DNA of 64,000 bases from Novosphingobium sp. CECT 9465. GTDB taxonomy: Bacteria > Pseudomonadota > Alphaproteobacteria > Sphingomonadales > Sphingomonadaceae. A model generated the notes under the pieces. That model was not told the origin of the DNA. It did no database searches and saw only the letters and a program-made list of their open reading frames with translations. Shown here piece by piece: positions 38,725-47,445 of this stretch. Numbering within the stretch: the stretch's first letter is position 1; each line of letters begins with the position of its first letter. The translations under genes were made by a program, and so were the position numbers. The stretch is taken from the NCBI RefSeq assembly GCF_920987055.1, contig NZ_CAKLBX010000001.1:558001-622000 (forward strand), read 5' to 3'.

Positions 38725-39509
38725 GCGCCCCCGTCCCGTTCTGCTGGTACGAACTGATGACGACCGATGCCGAAAGCGCCGAAGCGTTCTACGGCGCGGT
38801 CATCGGCTGGTCGCTCTCGCCCTCCGATCCGTCCTCGCCGATGGATTATCGCATGATCCTGCGCACAGATGGTGCACCCACCGGGGGCTTGCTGCCCTTG
38901 ACTGCAGAAATGCAGTCCGGCGGCGCGCGGCCCGCATGGGTGCCCTATCTCGCCACCGCTGATTTCGACGCCACGCTCGCGGCGACGGAGGCGGACGGGG
39001 CGCGCGCCCTGATGCCGCGCATGGCTATCGCAGAAGGCACCTTCGCGATGATGCTCGATCCGCAGGGCGCACCGTTCTATCTGATGAAGCCGAAACCCCC
39101 GGCCGATACCCCGGACGCGCAAAGCCATGCTTTCGATGCCGAAGGCGTCCAGCATGCCCGCTGGAACGAATTGTCCACCAGCGATCCGGCCGCGGCCAAG
39201 GCGTTCTACGCCCGCCACTTCGGGTTCGAATTCAACAATGCCATGCCTATGGGCGATGCGGGCAATTACGATTTCGTCGATTTCGATGGGCAGGTGCTCG
39301 GCGCGATCATGCCGATCATGGACCCGTCGCGCCCGCCTGCATGGCTCATCTATTTCGGTGTGCCATCTGCAAGTGCCGCAAAAACAGCCATCGAACAGGC
39401 GGGCGGCATGGTCTTGATGGGGCCGCATGAGGTTCCGGGCGGCAACTGGATCGTTGTCGCCACTGATCCTCAGGGCGCCGTGTTCGGCGTCGTCGGTCCC
39501 AAGGAGTAG
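38721..39509 (+). CDS. VOC family protein, two tandem domains
   Basis: Protein of 262 residues with two VOC modules (starting FCWYELMTTDAESAEAFYG and ARWNELSTSDPAAAKAFYA), similar to the CFP30/hydroxylase-like group. It probably binds a metal or a small electrophile; the substrate is unknown. The GTG start overlaps the DUF1428 stop. Confidence 0.87.
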   Translation: MSAPVPFCWYELMTTDAESAEAFYGAVIGWSLSPSDPSSPMDYRMILRTDGAPTGGLLPLTAEMQSGGARPAWVPYLATADFDATLAATEADGARALMPRMAIAEGTFAMMLDPQGAPFYLMKPKPPADTPDAQSHAFDAEGVQHARWNELSTSDPAAAKAFYARHFGFEFNNAMPMGDAGNYDFVDFDGQVLGAIMPIMDPSRPPAWLIYFGVPSASAAKTAIEQAGGMVLMGPHEVPGGNWIVVATDPQGAVFGVVGPKE

Positions 39510-39514
39510 CCACC

Positions 39515-40009
39515 ATGGTCAGTGCCATCCCGCCTGTCACGCTGTGCCTGTGGTACAACGGCGATGCCGAAGAAGCGGCCACCTTCTATGCCGCCACCTT
39601 TCCCGACAGCAGCGTCCGCTCCGTCAATCGCGCCCCGGCGGATTTTCCCGGCGGCAAGGCCGGAACCGTGCTGACGGTGGAATTTACCGTGCTCGGCGTA
39701 CCCTGCATTGGCCTCAACGGCGGCCCGATATTTCCGCACAGTGAAGCGTTCTCGTTTCAGGTCGCCACCGATACGCAGGAAGAAACCGATGCGTACTGGA
39801 ACGCCGTCGTCGGCAACGGCGGGCAGGAAAGCGCCTGCGGCTGGTGCAAGGATAAATGGGGCCTGTCATGGCAGATCACCCCGCGCGTCCTGTCCGAAGG
39901 GATGGCTGATCCCGATCCCGCCGTGCGCCAGCGCGTGTTCGAAACGATGATGACCATGCGCAAGATCGATCATGCTGCGATCGAGACGGCAAGGTCGGGG
40001 CAGGGCTGA
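39515..40009 (+). CDS. PhnB-like VOC family protein
   Basis: Protein of 164 residues of the PhnB/3-dmu-9_3-mt VOC group (VTLCLWYNGDAEEAATFYAATF, GLNGGPIFPHSEAFSFQV, CGWCKDKWGLSWQITPRVL). Function unknown. The stop overlaps the GST start (TGATG), so the two are coupled. Confidence 0.87.
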   Translation: MVSAIPPVTLCLWYNGDAEEAATFYAATFPDSSVRSVNRAPADFPGGKAGTVLTVEFTVLGVPCIGLNGGPIFPHSEAFSFQVATDTQEETDAYWNAVVGNGGQESACGWCKDKWGLSWQITPRVLSEGMADPDPAVRQRVFETMMTMRKIDHAAIETARSGQG

Positions 40010-40656
40010 TGCTGGAACTCTATGGCCACCCGTTCTCGTCCTATACCTGGAAAGTGCTGATTGCGCTTTACGCCAACGCAACGCCGTTCACCTTCCGCTC
40101 GGTCGATCCCGATTGTCCCGAAAATTATGCGCGGGTGCAGAAGGCAAGCGCGCAAGGTAAATTTCCGCTGCTGGTCGATGGGGATCTCGAATTGTTCGAA
40201 ACGAGCGTCATCATCGAACATCTGGCGCTGCATCATCCCGGCCCCGCACCATTGCTGCCCGCCGATCCAGATGAAGCCATTCGTGTGCGGATGCTTGATC
40301 GGGTGTTCGACAATTACGTGATGAACACGATGCAGGAATGCGTCGATGAGGCCATCCGCCATGGTACGGTGTCCGCTGAAGTGCGCGCCCGTGTGGGTGA
40401 ACGTCTGGTCAAAAGCTATCGCTGGATCGATACCTGGCTGGCAGATTATCCGATGCCCGCCACTATCAGCCTGATTGAATGCGCCGCTGCCCCTTCGCTG
40501 TTCTATGCCGATTGGGTGCATCCGATGCCGGCCGATTGCATACGTCTGCGCGCCTGGCGAGCGCACCTGCTGGCGCTGCCGCCGGTGGCCCGCTGCGTCG
40601 ACGATGCCCGGCCCTATCGCAGCTATTTCCCGCTCGGCGCACCCGATCGCGATTGA
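40009..40656 (+). CDS. Glutathione S-transferase family protein
   Basis: GST of 215 residues: a thioredoxin-fold N domain (LYGHPFSSYTWKVLIAL, KFPLLVDGDLELFETSVIIE) and a helical C domain. The SSYTWK region holds the likely glutathione-activating Ser. The operon context points to conjugating or reducing reactive aldehydes or related electrophiles. Confidence 0.88.
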   Translation: MLELYGHPFSSYTWKVLIALYANATPFTFRSVDPDCPENYARVQKASAQGKFPLLVDGDLELFETSVIIEHLALHHPGPAPLLPADPDEAIRVRMLDRVFDNYVMNTMQECVDEAIRHGTVSAEVRARVGERLVKSYRWIDTWLADYPMPATISLIECAAAPSLFYADWVHPMPADCIRLRAWRAHLLALPPVARCVDDARPYRSYFPLGAPDRD

Positions 40657-40667
40657 GGAGCAGTCCC

Positions 40668-41108
40668 ATGAATGAACTCTCGATCTCCCGCCATATCGCC
40701 GCATCGCCCGAAAAGGTGTGGGATGTCCTGACCAACCGGCAGGAGGAATGGTGGTGCCCGAAACCCTGGTACATCACGATCATCGAACAGGACCGCCGCC
40801 CCGGTGGCCGCAGCGCGATGATGATGCACGGCCCGGACGGCGAAGAAGTGCCGCAGGACGGCATCTACCTCGCGTGGGATGAAGGGCGCAGGTTCATCTC
40901 CACCGATGCCGTCACCGCAGATTTCATGCCGTCGGGTCCGTTCATGATCGGCATCTGGGAAATCACGCCCGAAGGCACCGGCACCCGCTATACCGCGAGC
41001 GCCCGCCACTGGACCGAAGAGGCCATGAAGCAGCATGCGGAAATGGGCTTTGAGCAGGGCTGGGGCGCCTGCGCCGATCAGTTGCAGGCGCTCTGCGAAG
41101 CTGATTGA
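40668..41108 (+). CDS. SRPBCC / AHSA1 family protein
   Basis: START-like hydrophobic-cavity protein of 146 residues (ISRHIAASPEKVWDVLT, YTASARHWTEEAMKQHAEMG). It should bind a small apolar ligand; the role is unknown. A GAGGAG precedes the ATG at 40668. Last gene of the TetR operon. Confidence 0.87.
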   Translation: MNELSISRHIAASPEKVWDVLTNRQEEWWCPKPWYITIIEQDRRPGGRSAMMMHGPDGEEVPQDGIYLAWDEGRRFISTDAVTADFMPSGPFMIGIWEITPEGTGTRYTASARHWTEEAMKQHAEMGFEQGWGACADQLQALCEAD

Positions 41109-41204
41109 CGAAAGCGCAAGCCGGGCGCACTCTTGTCCATATCGAGCGCGCCCGTAGAAGGCGCGCCACCAACCGGGTCGCGGGCTTTGTCAAAAGGGTC
41201 GGCG

Positions 41205-42167
41205 ATGGGAGAGGTTATGCACGGCTCGCCGCAACTGGCGGGCTTCGATGCGCAGGAATGGCGCGCACTGCTCGATCATGCGGTGCCATTTGCCGTGGGC
41301 GCGCAGGAAACCCTGTTCCGTCAGGGCGATGCGCCGGGGGCGCTGTTTCTGGTTGAACGCGGTAGGCTGCAAATCGCTACGCGCCTGCCGGGGGATGAAG
41401 CCGCTGTCGTCTCGATCATTCGCCCCGGTGAACTGGTTGGCGAATTTGCCCTGCTTGATGACGGCCCGCGCTCCGCCCATGTCACCGCGCTTGAGGACAC
41501 CGCAGGGCTTGCCATCGGGCGCAGCCGCTTCCTCGCGCTGTTTGCCGATGGAATGCCATGGGCCGTGCGCCTGGGCGCTGCCTTACGGCGTCTCTTGGCT
41601 TCGCGCACCCGCGCCACGCTTGGACGGATCGTGGCCGAAGGCCAGTTCGATCCGGGGGCGCTGCGGCAGTATCATTCATGTCCGGCGCCAACGCCTGCCA
41701 GGGCGGATGCGCGAGCGCTGGCGGCGGGGCTTGCGCGGCTGGCGCACACTGGGGACATTGCCGGGCACGGTGCGGTTATGCGTGCGCAGGCCGGGGCCAC
41801 ACTTGTCCAGCCCGGCGAAGCGCAGGACGGCCTGCACCTCATCCTCCGCGGCGCTGCGCGGGCCGGGGTCTTGCGCGGCGCGATGCAGGAACAGGTATTC
41901 GTGTTCGGCCCCGGCTGTTTCGTCGGCCTGACCGGATACAGTGACGGTCGCGGCCAGCCGCTGCTGGTGACGGCGGCCGAAGAATCGCTGCTGGTGCATC
42001 TGCCCAGCACCTGTCTTGCCGCGCTGGATCGCGATCCGCCGCCATGGCTCCCTGCGCTGCATGCCGCGATGGGGCGGCAAATGGTGCAGGACCAGCGTCG
42101 CGCCAATCGCCACCTCGGCCGTTCACTCGCGCTTGATCGCTTCAATCACGCGGGGGAGACCGCCTGA
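41205..42167 (+). CDS. Protein with two cyclic-nucleotide-binding-like domains, no HTH
   Basis: Protein of about 320 residues with one clear cNMP-binding domain (FRQGDAPGALFLVERGRLQI, GELVGEFALLDDGPRSA) and a second, degenerate one (LVQPGEAQDGLHLILRGAARA). The helix-turn-helix of Crp/Fnr regulators is not visible, so it is probably a ligand-binding protein rather than a transcription factor. The start is taken as the ATG at 41205; a TTG at 41133 would add 24 residues. Coupled (TGATG) to the amidotransferase gene. Confidence 0.75.
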   Translation: MGEVMHGSPQLAGFDAQEWRALLDHAVPFAVGAQETLFRQGDAPGALFLVERGRLQIATRLPGDEAAVVSIIRPGELVGEFALLDDGPRSAHVTALEDTAGLAIGRSRFLALFADGMPWAVRLGAALRRLLASRTRATLGRIVAEGQFDPGALRQYHSCPAPTPARADARALAAGLARLAHTGDIAGHGAVMRAQAGATLVQPGEAQDGLHLILRGAARAGVLRGAMQEQVFVFGPGCFVGLTGYSDGRGQPLLVTAAEESLLVHLPSTCLAALDRDPPPWLPALHAAMGRQMVQDQRRANRHLGRSLALDRFNHAGETA

Positions 42168-43081
42168 TGTGCCGCATCGTCAGCTATCTCGGCAGCCCGG
42201 TCCTGCTCGGCAACCTCCTCTATGCGCCCGATTCCTCGCTGCTGACCCAGACCATCGGTGCGCAGATGCTACACATGCTGAATCTGGCGGGCTTCGGCAT
42301 GGCGGCGTGGGACACGGCCAGTCACGAACCGCACCAGCCGTTCCGCTATCGCACCACGCAAGTCGCGCTGTTCGACCGTAACCTCAAGGCGCTGGCCGAC
42401 AAGCTGCGTCCTTCCGCCCTGCTCGCCCACATTCGCGGTGTGCCTTATAACTCCTCGGTTCAGGTCAACGAACAGAACTGTCACCCCTTCCGGTTCGAAG
42501 GGGTGCCGCTATCCATGGCGCACAATGGCGATCTGGCGGGGTTCCGCGACATGCGCTTCGATCTCGTTCCGCATATCCGCCCCGAATTCGCCCGGCAGAT
42601 CGAGGGATCGACCGACAGCGAATGGATCTACGCGCTGGTCGTCTCCGCGCTTGCCGATCCGCACGAAATCAACGAGCCTGACGCCATCCTTTCCGCGATC
42701 CGCCGCGCGCTGGCCGTGCTGCGCGAAGTACGGGCGCGGCACGGCATCACCCGGTCGAGTTCGGCAAACCTGATGTTCTGTGATGGCGTCAATCTGGTTG
42801 CCGTGCGCTTTACCTTCGATTTCGGCCGCTTCGATGCCGCACAGTTGCAAGGCACCAGCGAATACCTTTCGATGTGGTACACCTTCGGCCGCGATTACGG
42901 GTTGCACGATGGCGAATGGAAACTGACCGGCGGTGCGGCAGGCGCAGACAGCGTGATTGTCGCTTCCGAACCGCTCACCCGCGATTTTGCCACATGGATC
43001 GAAGTGCCTGAATATTCGGCGCTTCTCGTGCGCAGGGACGGGTTGCGACGCAGAGCGGAGATACACGCGCTGGAAGTCTGA
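42167..43081 (+). CDS. Class II glutamine amidotransferase
   Basis: N-terminal-nucleophile amidotransferase of 304 residues: Cys2 (MCRIVSYLG) is the catalytic residue after Met removal, followed by LLAHIRGVP, NCHPFRFEGVPLSMAHNGDL and the later DSEWIYAL. It releases ammonia from glutamine for an unknown acceptor; YafJ/EgtC-type relatives exist. It is translationally coupled to the preceding cNMP-domain protein, so ligand control of amidotransfer is possible. Confidence 0.88.
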   Translation: MCRIVSYLGSPVLLGNLLYAPDSSLLTQTIGAQMLHMLNLAGFGMAAWDTASHEPHQPFRYRTTQVALFDRNLKALADKLRPSALLAHIRGVPYNSSVQVNEQNCHPFRFEGVPLSMAHNGDLAGFRDMRFDLVPHIRPEFARQIEGSTDSEWIYALVVSALADPHEINEPDAILSAIRRALAVLREVRARHGITRSSSANLMFCDGVNLVAVRFTFDFGRFDAAQLQGTSEYLSMWYTFGRDYGLHDGEWKLTGGAAGADSVIVASEPLTRDFATWIEVPEYSALLVRRDGLRRRAEIHALEV

Positions 43082-43125
43082 CCGGCGGGTGCTATCGTCG
43101 CCGCTCCTTTGAAGGGGGAATAACC

Positions 43126-43485
43126 ATGAGCCTGTTCGATTCGATCCTTGGCCAGGTCGCCAGCAATGTCGATGTGAAGAACCTTGCCGCAAAGGTCGGC
43201 ATCGATCCCGATCAGGCCGAAAGCGCGATTGCCGCGCTCGCAGCCGGCCATCAGGCCAAGGGTGATACCATCGAAACCGCCGCCGCGAATTCCGGCCTCG
43301 ATGCCTCCAAGCTGCAGGAAATCGTCGGCCATATCGGCGGAGAAGGCGCACTCGGCAATTTCGCTGCGATGCTGGGCCAGCACCCCGATGCCTTGCAGAA
43401 GGTTGCGGGCTTCCTCGACAAGGATGGCGACGGCAATCCGATCAATGACATCGCCGGTATGGCCAAGGGCCTGTTCGGCGGCTAA
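43126..43485 (+). CDS. DUF937-like small protein
   Basis: Protein of 119 residues, rich in Ala/Gly and acidic residues (MSLFDSILGQVASNVDVKNLAAKVG ... GNFAAMLGQ), like YidB/DUF937 proteins. It ends in DKDGDGNPINDIAG, which looks like an EF-hand-type calcium loop. GGGGGA lies before the ATG. Function unknown. Confidence 0.78.
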   Translation: MSLFDSILGQVASNVDVKNLAAKVGIDPDQAESAIAALAAGHQAKGDTIETAAANSGLDASKLQEIVGHIGGEGALGNFAAMLGQHPDALQKVAGFLDKDGDGNPINDIAGMAKGLFGG

Positions 43486-43494
43486 CGCGCGCGC

Positions 43495-43704
43495 ATGCTC
43501 GACGTTGCGCTCTCCCTGCTGATGCTCGCCGCCATTGCGCTTGTCGGTGGTGCGGTGTTCCTGTTGCGGCGGGGGGAGCGCCAGCGCCCGATCCTGATGC
43601 TGACGCTGGCCGGGATCATGGTGATCAACCTGATCATCTGGACCTTGCCCGGCAAGGGCGGTGAAACGCTGGCGGGTGCAGCCAAGGCGGGTCCTGCGCA
43701 ATAG
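43495..43704 (+). CDS. Small two-helix membrane protein
   Basis: Peptide of 69 residues with two hydrophobic helices (about 3-23 and 32-50) split by a basic loop RRGERQRP. It begins 9 nt after the DUF937-like gene and is probably co-transcribed. Not recognised. Confidence 0.55.
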   Translation: MLDVALSLLMLAAIALVGGAVFLLRRGERQRPILMLTLAGIMVINLIIWTLPGKGGETLAGAAKAGPAQ

Positions 43705-43744
43705 GGCATCTGCGCGGAAATCATCACGCAGCGGCCTTTATTTA

Positions 43745-43756
43745 TAACAATTGTTA
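43745..43756. promoter_or_regulatory. TAACAATTGTTA palindrome, site 1
   Basis: Perfect 12-base palindrome, AT-rich against the GC-rich background, 59 bases before the ATG of the double NTF2-like gene. The identical 12-mer occurs at 47508-47519 before the flavoprotein gene. Likely operator of a shared regulator encoded elsewhere. Confidence 0.65.
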
Positions 43757-43815
43757 CGGTATGTCCCAAGCAGGAAGGGCCGACAGAGCCTTGACCGGAT
43801 GCTTTGGGAGACGTG

Positions 43816-44673
43816 ATGAACCGCCTTGCGCTCTATGCCGTGCTTGATCGCTTTCTGGCAGCGCTGAACGCTCGTGATCCCTGGTCGCTGGACTGGGCGC
43901 CTGACGTTTATCACAGCGAAAACAACGTCATGCTGGCAATCGGCGATGGCGTGTGGGGCACCATTGACCGGCTTGGCGAATATCAATTGCGCTTTGCCGA
44001 TGAGCAAACCGGGCAGGTCGGCTATTTCGGCACGGTGATCGAACCGATCGAGGAATCGGCGTTCACGCTGCGCCTTGCCGTAAACGCAGCAGGCCAGATC
44101 AGCGAATGCGAGATGCTGATCGTGCGCCAGTCCGACAGCGGCATCAAGTTCGAAAACTGCCGCTACTGGGACAAGCCGATCCTGCATCAAAAGCCCGAAG
44201 CGCCAGCAGACCGCGCGGAAATGATCCGTCTGTCCGATGGCTATTTCGATACGCTTCAGCGCAACGATGGCACCATCCACACCAGGTTCCACCCAGATTG
44301 CAACCGCGTGGAAAACGGCGTCCAGACCACGCGCAATCCCGAATTCGCCAAGATCGTACCCGTTTCGGCGCTGGGCTGCGAAGAGCAGTTCCGCATGGGC
44401 AATTACCGCTATGATGACGATCTGCGCGCGCGGCGTTTTCCGCTGGTGGACGAAGCGCGCGGGCTGGTGCTGGCGTACGGGTTCATCGATCATTCGGGCC
44501 GCTTGCGCGAATATCAGCTGACCGATGGCCGCACCGTCAAAAGCCCGGTCCTGCGCCCGCACAGTTTCTACATTTCCGAACTGTTCAAGATCGATCACGG
44601 GATGATCGAACAGATCGAAGCGAACTTCATCACCGTGCCATATCGCATGCCGTCGCCCTGGGACTCGCTGTGA
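43816..44673 (+). CDS. Tandem NTF2/SnoaL-like domain protein
   Basis: Protein of 285 residues with two NTF2-like halves: LYAVLDRFLAALNARDPWSL onward, and EMIRLSDGYFDTLQRNDGT onward with FHPDCNRVENGVQTT and RMGNYRYDDDLRARRFPLVD. No signal peptide. NTF2/SnoaL folds include the sphingomonad gamma-formaldehyde lyases of lignin dimers (LdpA/LsdE type), so a cofactor-free lyase, isomerase or hydrolase on a lignin-derived compound is possible but unproven. A GGGAG precedes the ATG at 43816; the stop overlaps the PQQ dehydrogenase start (TGATG). Confidence 0.72.
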   Translation: MNRLALYAVLDRFLAALNARDPWSLDWAPDVYHSENNVMLAIGDGVWGTIDRLGEYQLRFADEQTGQVGYFGTVIEPIEESAFTLRLAVNAAGQISECEMLIVRQSDSGIKFENCRYWDKPILHQKPEAPADRAEMIRLSDGYFDTLQRNDGTIHTRFHPDCNRVENGVQTTRNPEFAKIVPVSALGCEEQFRMGNYRYDDDLRARRFPLVDEARGLVLAYGFIDHSGRLREYQLTDGRTVKSPVLRPHSFYISELFKIDHGMIEQIEANFITVPYRMPSPWDSL

Positions 44674-46850
44674 TGCGCAACCTCTTGGCAGGCCTGCTCC
44701 TCGGCCTCGCCGCCTGCTCGCTCGGTGGCGCAACCCCGTTGACCGAAGGCGCGGGCAGTCAATGGACCAGCCCCGGCGGCGATAGCGGCAAGACTCACCA
44801 TTCGCGCCTGACCGCGATCAACGCCGAAAATGTCGGCACAATCGGCCTCGCATGGGCGGCAGACCTCGGCACCCTGCGCGGGCAGGAGGCGACGCCGGTC
44901 ATGGTCGATGGTGTGCTTTACACATCGGGCACCACCGGCCGCGCCTATGCCTTCGATGCCGCCACTGGAAAGGAACTCTGGCGGTTCGAACCTGAGGTCG
45001 ACATGCAGGTCAACCGCACCGTGTGCTGCGACATGGTCAATCGCGGGGTGGCCGTGGCGCGCGGCAAGGTATTCGTCGCGGCGCTCGATGGCTGGATGTA
45101 TGCGCTGGATGCCCGGACCGGCGCGGTAGTGTGGAAGACCGATTTCATCGAAGACCGCCAGCGCGGCGACAATTCAACCGGTGCGCCCGAAGTGGCGGGC
45201 GATGTCGTGATCGTGGGAATGAGCGGCGCTGAATACGACGTGCGCGGTTATGTCACCGCGCTCGATCTGGACACCGGCAAGCTGCGCTGGCGCTGGCATG
45301 TGGTGCCGTCCGATCCCAGGCTGGGGCCGCAGGAATCGCCGGAACTCGAAGCCGCGCTGAAGACGTGGGACGTGGGCAGCCGCTGGGATATTGGAGGCGG
45401 CGGCTCGCCGTGGGACGCGATTGCGTTCGACCCGGAAACCGGCTTCGTGCTGGTCGGCACCGGCAATGGCGGGCCTTATGCGACATCGAAGCGCTCGCCT
45501 GCGGGGGGTGACAACCTCTATCTCGCCAGCATCGTCGCGCTCGACCCGAAAACGGGGCGGATGAAATGGCACTATCAGGAGACGCCCGGCGACAACTGGG
45601 ATTTCACCGCCACGCAGCCGATGATCCTGACGCGAATGTCGATCGACGGGCAGGACCGACCGGTCGTGCTTCACGCGCCCAAGAACGGCTATCTCTACAT
45701 TCTGGACAGGCGCGACGGCAAACTGCTGCGCGCCAATCCGATCGTGCGGACGAACTGGGCCAAGGGCATCGATGCGAATGGGCGTCCAATCCTTGACCCG
45801 GAAGCCGCCGATTACACCACCGGCCCCAGGATCGTGTTCCCCGCCACCACCGGCGCGCGCAACTGGCATCCGGCCAGCTACGATCCTGCCACCGGGCTAT
45901 ATATCGCCGCAGTGCTGGACATGGGCAACCTGATCTTCATGACCGATGGCCAGAAGCCGTACAAGGCGCGCGGATTGAACAACGATGCCGCGCTGATCTT
46001 CACGCCCGATGTCAAGGAAGCGCTGGCCACATTCCCGCCCGCGTTCGGCGATGCGGTGCGCAAATCGCCCGCCTATGCCGAGGCGCTGAAGAACCCCGCC
46101 AGCGCGCAAGTCCGCGCCATCGATCCGCTGACCGGCAAGACGGTGTGGGCCGCCGATACGGCAGGCTGGCAGGATCGGGGCGGGGTGCTCACCACCGCCA
46201 GCGGCCTCACCATTTATGGCGGCGTTACCGGCAAGCTGTTTGTGCGCGAGACGCGCACCGGCAAGCTGCTCAAGGAGATCGAAACCGGCACCGCGATCAT
46301 GGCCGCACCGATGACTTACGAAATCGGCGGCGTGCAATATATTGCCGTCATGGCAGGGTGGGGCGGCGGCGGCTATCCTTTCGTGCCGCGTTATTCGGCG
46401 GCCTACACGCGCAGCAACATGAACCGGCTGCTGGTGTTCAGGCTGGGCGGCGGCAAGGTGCCTATGCCCGATATGCGCCCTGCGCTCGAAGTCGCGCCTG
46501 CCGCACCGGCACAGGCGCCCGGCGTCACCGCGCAAACCATCGCGCGGGGGCAGGGCCTGTTTTTCGGCAATTGTGCGATATGCCACGCCAACCAGCCGCG
46601 ATCGATCACCCCGGACTTGCGCCGTATGCAGCAGCCCACGCACGAGCTGTTTCGCGAAATCGTGCTCGAAGGTCTGCTCGTCCCCAATGGCATGCCGCGC
46701 TGGAACGACCTTCTCACGCCCGACGATGCCGATGCGATCCACGCCTACCTGATCGACCTGCAGGGCCAGACCCGCAAGGACGAACTGGAAAAGCAAAAGG
46801 CCGGAAAGCCGCTCGACGGACCAAGCCTGACCATTCTTTCGAACTATTGA
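44673..46850 (+). CDS. PQQ-dependent quinohemoprotein dehydrogenase
   Basis: Periplasmic alcohol/aldehyde dehydrogenase of 725 residues with a lipoprotein-like signal (LLLGLAAC). The PQQ propeller carries the vicinal Cys pair (VCCDMVNRG), GGGGSPWDA and the catalytic Asp region GDNWDFTATQP. A C-terminal cytochrome c domain has CAICH (about residue 630) and a Met in NGMPRW. It passes electrons from substrate through PQQ and heme to the respiratory chain. Coupled to the NTF2-like gene; a benzylic or side-chain alcohol is the expected substrate. Confidence 0.92.
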   Translation: MRNLLAGLLLGLAACSLGGATPLTEGAGSQWTSPGGDSGKTHHSRLTAINAENVGTIGLAWAADLGTLRGQEATPVMVDGVLYTSGTTGRAYAFDAATGKELWRFEPEVDMQVNRTVCCDMVNRGVAVARGKVFVAALDGWMYALDARTGAVVWKTDFIEDRQRGDNSTGAPEVAGDVVIVGMSGAEYDVRGYVTALDLDTGKLRWRWHVVPSDPRLGPQESPELEAALKTWDVGSRWDIGGGGSPWDAIAFDPETGFVLVGTGNGGPYATSKRSPAGGDNLYLASIVALDPKTGRMKWHYQETPGDNWDFTATQPMILTRMSIDGQDRPVVLHAPKNGYLYILDRRDGKLLRANPIVRTNWAKGIDANGRPILDPEAADYTTGPRIVFPATTGARNWHPASYDPATGLYIAAVLDMGNLIFMTDGQKPYKARGLNNDAALIFTPDVKEALATFPPAFGDAVRKSPAYAEALKNPASAQVRAIDPLTGKTVWAADTAGWQDRGGVLTTASGLTIYGGVTGKLFVRETRTGKLLKEIETGTAIMAAPMTYEIGGVQYIAVMAGWGGGGYPFVPRYSAAYTRSNMNRLLVFRLGGGKVPMPDMRPALEVAPAAPAQAPGVTAQTIARGQGLFFGNCAICHANQPRSITPDLRRMQQPTHELFREIVLEGLLVPNGMPRWNDLLTPDDADAIHAYLIDLQGQTRKDELEKQKAGKPLDGPSLTILSNY

Positions 46851-46924
46851 TGTGCTGCGCCGCCGCTATCGCCACCGCCAACACACAGGTCCCCCCGGAT
46901 GGCGAAGAGTATGGCGCGACTTGA
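46850..46924 (+). CDS. Possible 24-residue coupled peptide
   Basis: An ATG overlapping the stop of the PQQ dehydrogenase (TGATG) opens a 24-codon frame reading MCCAAAIATANTQVPPDG then EEYGAT. It fills the gap before the next gene's ribosome site. It has a Cys pair at the start and EEY near the end but lacks the ExxxY spacing of PqqA. It may simply be leftover sequence. Confidence 0.3.
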   Translation: MCCAAAIATANTQVPPDGEEYGAT

Positions 46925-46937
46925 AAGGAATTGCTGA

Positions 46938-47435
46938 ATGGATTTCTCCACACTTGACAATCCCCGCCTCGAATTCGCCTTTGCCTGCCGACTGCGCTTC
47001 AGCCGCGTGCAGATGGTGCCTGATCTGCCGTCAGGCGGAATGCGCAGCGCGGTCTATGTCGACGAGGGTGAATTTGAGGGGCCACGGTTGAAAGGCAGGG
47101 CGGTGCCCAATTCGGGCGGTGATTATGCCTTTTTCCGTCCCGACGACACCGCGGTTTTCGACGCGCGCTATGTGCTTGAGGTCGATGACGGCACCCTGAT
47201 CTACATGCAGAACAAGGGCTTCCTGTGGGGCCGCGAGCCGGGCACGATGGACCGGCTGCGCGCATGGGCCTTTGCCGACGGAGCGCCGGTGCCGCACGCC
47301 GAATACTATCTTCGCGCCCAGCCCAGCTTCGAAACCAGCATCGGCAAGCACGATTGGTTGACGCGGTACGTGTTCATTGGCGTGGGCGAGCGCAGGCCCG
47401 ATGGAAATTTCGTGAAGTATTACGCGCTGACGTGA
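46938..47435 (+). CDS. DUF3237 family protein
   Basis: Protein of 165 residues of the DUF3237 beta-barrel family (LEFAFACRLRFSRVQMVPDL, AVPNSGGDYAFFRPDDTAVFDARYVLEVDDG, IYMQNKGFLWG, YYLRAQPSFETSIGKHDWLTR). The family has no proven activity but recurs in aromatic-catabolism clusters beside dehydrogenases. GAAAGGA precedes the ATG. Confidence 0.88.
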   Translation: MDFSTLDNPRLEFAFACRLRFSRVQMVPDLPSGGMRSAVYVDEGEFEGPRLKGRAVPNSGGDYAFFRPDDTAVFDARYVLEVDDGTLIYMQNKGFLWGREPGTMDRLRAWAFADGAPVPHAEYYLRAQPSFETSIGKHDWLTRYVFIGVGERRPDGNFVKYYALT

Positions 47436-47445
47436 GTCAACTAAG

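Noticed and set aside
41205..42167. Crp/Fnr transcription factor for the catabolic island
   Set aside because: No helix-turn-helix is visible and it is coupled to an amidotransferase instead.
43816..44673. Calling the NTF2-like protein LdpA, LsdE or PcfL
   Set aside because: Fold-level resemblance only; two domains and different context.
46850..46924. Reading the 24-codon frame as a PqqA precursor
   Set aside because: It lacks the Glu-x3-Tyr needed for PQQ synthesis and no pqqB-E genes are present.
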